Positions 5,800 to 12,500 of a stretch of 41,301 bases of DNA are shown here, piece by piece. Where the stretch lies: positions 1 to 41,301 of the IMG/VR virus record IMGVR_UViG_3300005663_000019. The stretch is one strand, 5' to 3'. The position numbers and the translations under genes were made by a program. Position 1 is the first letter of the stretch; each line of letters starts with the position of its first letter. The notes beneath the pieces were generated by a model, which was given only the letters and a program-made list of their open reading frames with translations, searched no databases and was not told the DNA's origin. Source of the DNA: a virus.

Positions 5800-6762
5800 A
5801 TGGCTACTCTAAGTTTTGTAAAGGATCGTAGAAGGTGGCGCGTTCGCTACCGCGCAACTCACCGTGAATCCGGCAAAATTTTCTCCGGCAGTAGGGTGTT
5901 TTTTGAAAAATCCCAAGCAGTTAAGTTTTACGCCGATGCTGAAGAACATGAAAGTCTCTGGCGTTCCGGCAATGTATCAATTCAGGAATCCATCGACCAG
6001 GCGGTAGACGAATTTTTCCGACATTGCAAATCTCACACGGAAGGAACCCAAGTCCTTTACCGTATGGTATTGGATCGGTTCATTAAATGCCTGCCGAAAA
6101 ACTGTTGTCGTATCCAACAGATAGAGCCGTTCCATATCCAGGACTATCTCTATCATATAACGGATCAGCGGTTTACAAACCGAACTTGCAATTCGCATCT
6201 TACCGCGATCAAGTCTTTCTGCCGCCATTACTCGCATCGGCACAATGTTTCGAATCCCGCCGAAAAGGTCAAGATGCTCGTAGAAAACCCACCGAAAAGC
6301 AGGTTCATTACCCCTAACGAATTAGCCCGACTTCTGGCAATTGCCGATACAGTCGCTACCGACCGGATTCTATTCCTCGCTAACACCGGATTAAGAGCCT
6401 CGGAGTTTTCACGCCTTACGCCCGATTGCTATAGCGATAAAGCCATTACGATTGTCGGCAAGGGCCGCAAACGCCGCACAATACCCCTTAACAAAGCAGC
6501 AAGAAAGGCAGCAAATAAACTCAAACCGGCAACACCTGGTGCCCTATACCTTCAACTAAGCCGCCTGGCAGCGAAGGCCAAGCTGGAGCCGTTAGGCCCA
6601 CACTCGCTAAGGCATTACTTCGCCACTCAACTGCTGCTCGCCGGTGTACCTATAATCAAGGTAAGCAAGCTACTCGGCCATAGTTCCGTCCGAACGACAG
6701 AGCGTTGTTACGCCCACATTCTGGATTCAGACCTAAAAAACGTGACTGACATCCTCGATTAA
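5800..6762 (+). CDS. int: Phage integrase, tyrosine recombinase with arm-binding domain (320 aa)
   Basis: This enzyme would recombine attP with the host attB. The catalytic residues are R199 (TGLRASEF), K221 (VGKGRKR), H268-x-x-R271 (HSLRHYF), H294 (LLGHSSVRTT) and nucleophile Y304 (ERCYAH). Residues 1-60 (SFVKDRRRWRVRYRATHRES...FFEKSQAVKFY) look like the three-stranded arm-binding domain of two-domain integrases. Residues 61-155 form the helical core-binding domain. ATG 5800 has AAGG nine bases upstream; an in-frame TTG at 5791 lacks a site. It is one of few plus-strand genes, lies 125 bp from the attP core and is followed by an intrinsic terminator. No excisionase gene was recognised nearby. 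Confidence 0.95.
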   Translation: MATLSFVKDRRRWRVRYRATHRESGKIFSGSRVFFEKSQAVKFYADAEEHESLWRSGNVSIQESIDQAVDEFFRHCKSHTEGTQVLYRMVLDRFIKCLPKNCCRIQQIEPFHIQDYLYHITDQRFTNRTCNSHLTAIKSFCRHYSHRHNVSNPAEKVKMLVENPPKSRFITPNELARLLAIADTVATDRILFLANTGLRASEFSRLTPDCYSDKAITIVGKGRKRRTIPLNKAARKAANKLKPATPGALYLQLSRLAAKAKLEPLGPHSLRHYFATQLLLAGVPIIKVSKLLGHSSVRTTERCYAHILDSDLKNVTDILD

Positions 6763-6915
6763 CTTTTCAAAGAACTTATCTTAATTAGCAATCTGCCGCC
6801 GCCCCACTGGGCCTGCTGGCAAGAGGCTAAGTTTTTACATTACTTTTTTAATATAGCGTCAAACACTTTTTTGGTGATTAAAGAGCCATTTTAGATTTTC
6901 ATTTTTCCCTTCCTT

Positions 6916-6974
6916 AAAGCGGCTGGGCCTTCCTTGACCCATTGCGACCCTCTGTGGCCGCGAGCCGCTTTTTT
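6916..6974 (+). terminator. Intrinsic terminator downstream of int
   Basis: AAAGCGGCT (6916-6924) pairs with AGCCGCTTT (6963-6971); GGCC pairs can extend the stem, and the 3' arm ends in a run of six T. It lies about 150 bp after the integrase stop on the plus strand. Confidence 0.75.
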
Positions 6975-7022
6975 AACTTTTTCTATGGCCCTTCATTTTT
7001 TTCCACCCTTTTAATTTTTCCC

Positions 7023-7051
7023 TTGACACCACCCTGCCAAATCATTATATA
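7023..7051 (+). promoter_or_regulatory. Sigma70-type promoter for the accessory island
   Basis: TTGACA (7023-7028), a 17-bp spacer and TATATA (7046-7051). The start point would be near 7058, giving a leader of about 270 nt before the ATG at 7328. That leader contains the interleaved repeats at 7104-7205. Confidence 0.6.
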
Positions 7052-7103
7052 TGTCACAGTTGGAACGGTGATAAAAGTTAGCGAGGCAAATCAAAAAAAA
7101 TAA

Positions 7104-7205
7104 AAAACCCGCGCGAAAACTAATTTGAACAGACTCAGCTATGCTGATAGAAGGAATGTCCGCATGAGTTGACAACACGGGTTTTCTTTTTGTATTCAGC
7201 ATAGC
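7104..7205 (+). promoter_or_regulatory. Structured leader or small RNA with interleaved inverted repeats
   Basis: Two perfect inverted repeats interleave in A-B-A'-B' order. A is AAAACCCG (7104-7111) with A' CGGGTTTT (7178-7185). B is GCTATGCTGA (7138-7147) with B' TCAGCATAGC (7196-7205). Each 3' arm is followed by a T-tract. B is also part of a local dyad TCAGC-TAT-GCTGA (7135-7147). The two hairpins are mutually exclusive as simple stems or could form a pseudoknot. Candidates are an attenuator, a small RNA, or protein-binding dyads for the downstream ribbon-helix-helix-like gene. Confidence 0.5.
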
Positions 7206-7327
7206 CTTTTTCTCCCTAACTGATGTTTCTATTTCGGCATAGTTAGGTTGAAAAGTCAAGAGGAAACAAGAGAAAAAACTTGAAAAAAAGATGTTGCTTG
7301 TGATAAGTAGAGTTATATATTAAAGTT

Positions 7328-7630
7328 ATGGCAGAAAAAAAATACCAAAAATTATTAAGTGCGGACGTCGATTCCGAATTGGTTGACCTGTTTTTAACAC
7401 AAGCCGATGAACGTGGTTATAAGAAAAAGCGGGCTTTGGCCGCTGCCACAAAACTATGGGTTGAGTTGCCCGTTGAAATACAAGGTCAATTTATTAATCA
7501 ATCTCTCAACGCAAATAGTTTTCTTATTCTTGTTCAGGGGATTGTTGACGAACGGATCGAAAAGGGTTACGCCGATGGCAAGAAGTTCTTAGCCAAACGC
7601 CAAAAGCGTAAGCGACCTCGAAAGGATTAA
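7328..7630 (+). CDS. Putative ribbon-helix-helix-type DNA-binding protein (100 aa)
   Basis: ATG 7328 opens a 100-residue frame, though the ribosome-binding site (AAAG) is weak. The N-terminus has a short strand (KKYQKLLSADVDSEL) followed by two helices (VDLFLTQADERGY, KKKRALAAATKLWVELP). This is the order of a ribbon-helix-helix domain as in Arc/CopG-type regulators, although no family can be fixed by eye. The C-terminus is strongly basic (KFLAKRQKRKRPRKD). It lies downstream of a strong promoter and a structured leader with dyads that could be its operators. It probably regulates the small accessory island that follows. Confidence 0.55.
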   Translation: MAEKKYQKLLSADVDSELVDLFLTQADERGYKKKRALAAATKLWVELPVEIQGQFINQSLNANSFLILVQGIVDERIEKGYADGKKFLAKRQKRKRPRKD

Positions 7631-7715
7631 TTTGCCCCTCCCCACATTGATTCTTAATTTGTTCTTTGATAATTTCACGTGATTGCTTCGTTGAAGTGGG
7701 TTTGGTTTTTCTCAT
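7524..7715 (-). CDS. Doubtful small ORF antisense to the previous gene (63 aa)
   Basis: On the minus strand GGGAGG lies five bases before ATG 7715 (MRKTKPTSTKQSREIIKEQI...), and TTGACA with a TATAAG box occurs further upstream (7831-7805, 15-bp spacing). The frame overlaps the 3' end of the ribbon-helix-helix-like gene by 107 bp. The first 30 residues look protein-like, while the part antisense to the gene does not. It is listed because of the good ribosome-binding site only. Confidence 0.25.
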   Translation of the reverse strand: MRKTKPTSTKQSREIIKEQIKNQCGEGQINPFEVAYAFGVWLRTSCHRRNPFRSVRQQSPEQE

Positions 7716-7804
7716 CATAACCTCCCTGCTAATAGGCGCTTATATCGCCATCCAACGGGCCGGCAACCAGCCTTCCCGCCACGACCAAGAAGTAATAATG
7801 TGTA

Positions 7805-7821
7805 CTTATAGTATTTATAAG
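7805..7821. promoter_or_regulatory. Dyad CTTATA-GTATT-TATAAG
   Basis: A perfect 6-bp inverted repeat (7805-7810 and 7816-7821) with a five-base centre overlaps a possible minus-strand promoter (TTGACA at 7831-7826, TATAAG at 7810-7805). It lies about 55 bp upstream of the plus-strand extended -10 at 7873. An operator between the two is possible. Confidence 0.35.
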
Positions 7822-7872
7822 ACTTTGTCAATAGGAAAAATAAAGGTTTTTTATAGGGGAAAGTGCCCATTG

Positions 7873-7881
7873 TGGTATAAT
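7873..7881 (+). promoter_or_regulatory. Extended -10 promoter for small membrane-protein genes
   Basis: TGGTATAAT (7873-7881) matches the extended -10 consensus TGnTATAAT; no clear -35 is present. It lies 36 bp upstream of the ATG at 7917, with GGAG and AAGGTG between. Confidence 0.55.
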
Positions 7882-7916
7882 GGATTTCCCTGATGTTAAG
7901 GAGTTAAAAAGGTGAA

Positions 7917-8099
7917 ATGAGATTGATACGATTATTTTTGATGTATGTTTTTCTGGTGATCGGTTATGTTTTGTGCTTTGTGCCGATGTTCCTCGCCGCA
8001 TGGATAACGCCGAAAGACTTATATGATACCAAGAAGTTTGTACGACCCAATACCTACTGGATAAAGCTTAAAGACTTATATGATACCAAGAAGGAGTGA
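7917..8099 (+). CDS. Small membrane protein with internal repeat (60 aa)
   Basis: ATG 7917 has AAGGTG two bases upstream and GGAG further off. Residues 3-31 form one strong hydrophobic segment (IRLFLMYVFLVIGYVLCFVPMFLAAWI). The rest contains KDLYDTKK twice, encoded by a perfect 24-bp direct repeat with a 57-bp period. It is the first of four tiny envelope-type genes in a row on the plus strand. Function is unknown. Confidence 0.55.
   Translation: MRLIRLFLMYVFLVIGYVLCFVPMFLAAWITPKDLYDTKKFVRPNTYWIKLKDLYDTKKE
8013..8093 (+). repeat. 24-bp perfect direct repeat inside a small gene
   Basis: Positions 8013-8036 and 8070-8093 are identical (starting AAAGACTTAT, ending CCAAGAAG) with a 57-bp step, that is 19 codons, so the frame is kept. 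A recent short duplication is the simplest reading. Confidence 0.9.
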
Positions 8100-8102
8100 A
8101 AA

Positions 8103-8252
8103 ATGACAGGTTTATGGGGAAAATCGTCGTGGTTTAGCCAATTAGTTTACATTATCATCGTCATTCTTACTCTGTGTCTTGTCGTTTTTCTTATTCTGTG
8201 TATTGTCGTTTTTGGTCTGCATCGTTTCCTGTGTCCATCGGTTCCTGTATGA
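8103..8252 (+). CDS. Tiny membrane protein (49 aa)
   Basis: ATG 8103 follows AAGGAGTGAAAA, giving a good ribosome-binding site. The 49-residue product starts MTGLWGKSSWFSQ and is dominated by a hydrophobic segment (LVYIIIVILTLCLVVFLILC), followed by a short tail with two cysteines in total. The gene is packed between two other envelope-type genes (4 bp after the first, 13 bp before the lipoprotein), which supports it as real. Confidence 0.55.
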   Translation: MTGLWGKSSWFSQLVYIIIVILTLCLVVFLILCIVVFGLHRFLCPSVPV

Positions 8253-8265
8253 TAAGGATGAGAAA

Positions 8266-8667
8266 ATGAGAAAACTGGTATGTTTGTTACTTATCTTTGC
8301 TGTGTTTCTCGCTGGTTGCGCAGGACGTGAATCTAATCCAATTCCTTCTTATCTTCCCGGTGACGAAAATCGAAGTTGCACCGCATTGCGGGCCGAAATA
8401 GCTCAGTTACAGGCGGACATGCAGCGGATGCTACCTAAAACCGACAAAGGGCTTTCTAATGCTTTATGGGCTACTGCCGGGGTCTTTACTCTCGGTATCG
8501 GCTTTTTCTTTATGGATTTCAAGGAAGCTGAAAGAATCGAATTTGATGCTATGCGCCAACGACACAACAGACTTCTTGTTTATGCGGCTGAAAGAAAATG
8601 TGATTTTGGCGAAATTAAAATGGAACGTATACCATCAGTTGAGGAACGAAAAGATGCCACTAAATAA
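8266..8667 (+). CDS. Lipoprotein of accessory type (133 aa)
   Basis: ATG 8266 is preceded by AAGGATG. The N-terminus is a lipoprotein signal with a clear lipobox (MRKLVCLLLIFAVFLAGC, cleavage before C18). The mature part has a helical pattern: CTALRAEIAQLQADMQRMLPKTDKG, then a hydrophobic stretch (ALWATAGVFTLGIGFFFMDF) and a final AExxExxAxxxRxxxL..A..KC segment. This arrangement recalls small lipoproteins found in integrons and on mobile elements; that recollection could not be checked. It is probably an envelope protein made by the lysogen. A spanin-type role is possible, but no matching partner is seen. Confidence 0.7.
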   Translation: MRKLVCLLLIFAVFLAGCAGRESNPIPSYLPGDENRSCTALRAEIAQLQADMQRMLPKTDKGLSNALWATAGVFTLGIGFFFMDFKEAERIEFDAMRQRHNRLLVYAAERKCDFGEIKMERIPSVEERKDATK

Positions 8668-8815
8668 AAGGGCACTTCTAAAAATCATCAAATGGTTGGT
8701 AATTATTTTTCTCGCATCATTACTCTTCCATTTGGCTAATCATATTGTCCGTGGATCCATAAAAGCACTTAACAAACCCGAACCCAGACTACCAAAATTT
8801 CAATTCAATCCTTAA
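8654..8815 (+). CDS. Small membrane-anchored protein (53 aa)
   Basis: ATG 8654 overlaps the 3' end of the lipoprotein gene, with GAGG 8-9 bases upstream. It has a basic start (MPLNKRALLKIIK), one hydrophobic segment (WLVIIFLASLLFHLA) and a proline-rich tail (KPEPRLPKFQFNP). The coupling to the lipoprotein suggests they act together at the envelope. The gene ends four bases before the convergent minus-strand gene at 8819. Confidence 0.5.
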   Translation: MPLNKRALLKIIKWLVIIFLASLLFHLANHIVRGSIKALNKPEPRLPKFQFNP

Positions 8816-8818
8816 AAT

Positions 8819-9280
8819 TCATACCTCAATAATTTTTCCTCTCGGGTGCCGGCGGGGGTTTGTTATTTGTTTCCACCAACTCCACAATCGTACACCAGCA
8901 TATACCCATTGCCTGCGTAGCCAACCCATGCCATCTTCTTTTGTAATTATCACAAGTTCTTTATCGGCTATTTCACGATAAATCCAATCCAACAATCCCA
9001 AGTCGGTCAACTGGCATAAAGCATCGTGAACGGCGGAACCCCGCATGAATGATTCAGTGTCAAAGGTGGGGCCGGAAGGTCCATCCCAGCGATAGCCCGG
9101 GCCAATATACAGCCTCTTGGTGCGTGGGGAATACCAAAAAACTACCCCTCCCGCTTTGTCTCTTACTGCAAGTTCTATGCCGCCTAAATCTATTTCGTGA
9201 ATGTAAGTCTCAGTTACTTCGTATTTCCATTTGCTGCCTTTGCGTTCTTCGCGGCTTAGTTTGCGGTACTGAAATTTCAT
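8819..9280 (-). CDS. DUF1353-like phage protein (153 aa)
   Basis: The central segment YRWDGPSGPTFDTESFMRGSAVHDALCQL matches, by eye, the conserved core of DUF1353 phage proteins, with the HD pair in AVHDALC. The C-terminus is rich in Trp and Arg. ATG 9280 has only a weak GGGG-type site. It is the last gene of the long minus-strand late operon, next to a small membrane protein. DUF1353 members often sit near lysis or tail genes; their activity is not established. Pairs such as RxDG and HD may be catalytic, which is inference. Confidence 0.65.
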   Translation of the reverse strand: MKFQYRKLSREERKGSKWKYEVTETYIHEIDLGGIELAVRDKAGGVVFWYSPRTKRLYIGPGYRWDGPSGPTFDTESFMRGSAVHDALCQLTDLGLLDWIYREIADKELVIITKEDGMGWLRRQWVYAGVRLWSWWKQITNPRRHPRGKIIEV

Positions 9281-9305
9281 AATTTTATCAGCCCCACATC
9301 AATCG

Positions 9306-9554
9306 TTATTTTCCATTCTTGATAAGTCTTTCTACTCTCTCAAAGCCATCTTTCATATCCGCTTTAATATCATCCAGGCGAATATTCATATTTTTAATTT
9401 CGCTTTCAATACAATCTTGTTTAGCCTCGCAGACATCCTTAAAAACAATATCTTTTTTGCATGGGTGTTTTTGGGAATTCGTTATATGCTTAGTCACCCA
9501 GCCGATGAAACCTAATATCGGTGTTACTATCAAAGCTATTAATTTGACTTCCAT
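9306..9554 (-). CDS. Small membrane protein with coiled coil, possible lysis accessory (82 aa)
   Basis: ATG 9554 follows AAGGAG by six bases. Residues 3-20 form a membrane segment (VKLIALIVTPILGFIGWV). After it come a short Cys-containing stretch and a heptad-rich helix (EIKNMNIRLDDIKADMKDGFERVERLI). A membrane anchor plus coiled coil is common in holin-type and XhlA-like accessory proteins, although there the coil precedes the membrane segment. It lies directly after the giant virion protein gene. The call rests on topology and position only. Confidence 0.5.
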   Translation of the reverse strand: MEVKLIALIVTPILGFIGWVTKHITNSQKHPCKKDIVFKDVCEAKQDCIESEIKNMNIRLDDIKADMKDGFERVERLIKNGK

Positions 9555-9564
9555 GCCGCTCTCC

Positions 9565-12500
9565 TTATTCTGCGAATTGAAATTTTCCTCGCTTGCGTTT
9601 TTGTTTTTCAGCTTTTTTAGGGCTTAATCTTTTGCGGCCCCCTTTTGTTGTCCAGACGCCGGTAAACATTGCCCTGGCCAAGTCTGATACACTCTTCATT
9701 TCAAATAACACACGACCATTCCGGTCTGTTAGACCGCCGCTTGAATATACTATAATAGCATCCACCATTCTGGCCCACTGCACACCACCCGGAATCCCGA
9801 ATACGCCGGGTCCGTATTTTAACATCTCATTTCTCAGTTTTCGCCAGTTTCCTTCTTCCAAAACATCATTTATCCCTTTAGCAACTCTTGCTGCTGTTTC
9901 AACGGGCGCCGGCAATCCTGCCGACCCAGGCACAAATTCCCCCGTCAGCTTGCGAGCGATAGGCGTCAGCCAGAACTCTCTAAAAGGTATTGGTATCAAA
10001 TCCCACCACGACCATTCTTTGCCCCTTACACTATTAGCCATCATCTTTAATACCGACATTGCGGCCAGCCACCGGGCTATGGACCACATCGCATACAGTT
10101 TTGAATCCGGAGGGGTGCCGGTTCTGCCCAGCCATTCTCTAAATGTATTGGCTACCTCAAAAGCATAAGTCTGGTACGGAGCTCCTGATTTTACAATTAA
10201 AGACCGCAATATCATCGGTTTATCTTCATCATTATACATGCTCTGTGTTTTACCGCCGCCATCCGAGGCGAAGTTTTTAAGTGCCTCACCTTTCAATCCC
10301 CTTCTGACACCGGTGATATGAGCTGCTCTTATCGATGTCCCTGTAAGCAACTTTTCCATCTCAGTTAATAATATTGTGGTGAAATTCTCTATAAACTCTC
10401 CCGTGGTTTTTTGTATTTTAATATTATCACCCAAAAGATTTGAGGCGTCCTGTTTTGTGACCCCACCTCTTTTAGTGGTTTTTATGATGAAAGAAAAATA
10501 ATCCTGCGCAGCCTGCTTTCTGATAGATGGTTTTAGCCATTGAAAAAACCCTCTTGTTGTATCTACTAATCCAAAACGGCCTATAGTATTAGATAAAGAC
10601 AATGGTTGTGTACTTAGTGACCACGCCACATTCATCGGAAACACCGCAAGATTTCTGAGTCTGTTGAAGAACCTCAAACTTCCCCCTGCCCATTTTGGTA
10701 ATTTAATGGCCCTATCCAGTTTTGGTTTTATCCCCACGAAAGATGTCGCCGTCCACTCTGATAAATATTCCGCACTTTTTCCCAGTCCCTGCCCTCTGAA
10801 CTGATCAATAAACGCTTTGTTGTTCTGGATGATTGATGTATTGAAAATATCTTTCGATGCTGTTATTATGTAACTTTCTGCCAGTTCGCGAGCACTCAAC
10901 ACCCTTTTGTCATAAGGTATGTCAGCCTCTCTTGCCTGTGCCCTGGGATTGAATGGTGCGTTCGGTCTTATATAATCCGGCAACTCTTTTTTCTCCAGGA
11001 TTTTGGCCGTTTTATCCCGTAAAAACAGTTGTTCCCACACAGTTGTATCTCTGAGAATGTTGGGCGAATAATTTTGTCGGTATGGTATCGGTTGTTGGCT
11101 CCTCATAAGTCTCGCCGCATTTTGCTCTTCAATCAAATCATCATAAAATTGTCTCAGTTCCTGCGCGGCTTTTATGGATTCTTTACTGAACGCCGCCAGC
11201 GTCTTTTTATCAAGAACCTGTTCTATTGGGGTGTCCCGGTCGGCCGCACCTATCTTTTCGAGGACCAGGTTGATTTCTTTATCGAGTTTAGATTCTTTTT
11301 TGGTTGTCAAAATCCCCTGTATCTCAATAGTTTTTTCTTTTAACCAATTCAACTTCTGGATGGTCATTGTGCGGGTTCTGAACAGGACAAACCTTTCTGT
11401 TGGCCCCGCCTGTTCTTTTAATTTTAGTTTTTCTTTTATAGACAACGCGCCATCCATCTGCTGGATGGCGCGTGTTATATCCTGACCTCCGCCGAGCAAA
11501 GGCTCAATATTTTTATATCTATTATAGGTCGCCACTTCTTCCGGAACAAACACTCCTGATTCTCTTAGGGCAATTTTTACTTTGCCTTTTTCACTTACTC
11601 TTATGGCTATTTTTTCTTTCACCGCTTGCTTAAGGAGTAACTGTCTTAATTTGTGTATTCTTTTATTCGCGACAACCGGTGTAATCTTGCCAGCCAGTCT
11701 TTGACCGTTTACCCTTTTCATTCGCTTAGTCAATTGTGGTATTCGTGATGTTGCTGGCAATTGGTAAGATTGGAAAGTGTTTATGTGATCAGTGAATGAT
11801 GCACCCGCCGGTTCGATCCCTACTTCTCCGGCCTCGGCGGCGGTTATTTTCTCTTGGGTTCGCACCGCTTCATTAAAAACCTGAGCTTCTTTAGCTTTCA
11901 AATCTACCGTAGGTTCTTGTTCTGTTACCGGGGTCTTTGGCGCTTTGGGTATTTTAGTTACCACCTCTCTTGGCTTTGATATTACCACCTCTGCCGGCGG
12001 CTTACCTTCCAGTTTATCGAGTCGGGCCTGTAGTTCCGCCCTGCTCTCTTCTGTTTTGGCCCGGGCTATCTGACCTCGTAATACCTGCTTGGCAATCTCA
12101 TCGCCCTTATCTGTAATCGCCGCGGGGGCTAAATCAGGGTAATCTTTTAAGACTTCAGCAGAAACAGGTTTGCCCTCTTCTAATGCTTTCTCAACAAGTT
12201 TTTTATGTGTTGTAACCTCGCCTTGTTCTGTAAGTTCAACAATTGCGTCTGGTCCAAATTTGCCTTCTGCTACTGCTTTTTCCATCCTGTCAATTTTGGC
12301 AAGGTCAGAACGTAAATCGGCTAAGGTAATTGTTTCCCATTGAAGTTTTGTTAATTGCCATGCCGGTTTGATTTTTCCTTCTATTTTCGTGTCTTTTATA
12401 ACCTCTCTTATGTTCTTGATGCTTTCATCAAAACGGGTTTGAGCGGAGTTTATCTTGGTCTCTATTTCAGGTGAATCCCCTTCATCGATGCGTTGTATTT

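Larger units (their letters stand above)
6763..7327. other. Non-coding regulatory interval (565 bp)
   Basis: No plausible gene is seen on either strand. It contains the int terminator (6916-6974), a near-consensus plus-strand promoter (7023-7051), interleaved inverted repeats (7104-7205) and a further CCTAAC/GTTAGG dyad (about 7215-7247). It leads into the ribbon-helix-helix-like gene at 7328. An 82-codon minus-strand frame here (7011-7259) has no ribosome-binding site and overlaps these structures. Confidence 0.7.

Noticed and set aside
7011-7259. 82-codon minus-strand ORF
   Set aside because: No ribosome-binding site, unlike-protein composition, and overlap with a promoter and inverted repeats on the other strand.
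7666-7893. Plus-strand 75-codon ORF starting with TTG
   Set aside because: No ribosome-binding site, and it runs through promoter-like and dyad sequences; the hydrophobic stretch arises from low-complexity DNA.
7860-7900. tRNA D-arm-like GTGGTATAATGG
   Set aside because: No other tRNA arms follow; the same bases are better explained as an extended -10 promoter.
9593-10168. 191-codon plus-strand ORF
   Set aside because: It is antisense to the C-terminal part of the giant virion protein and lacks a start signal.
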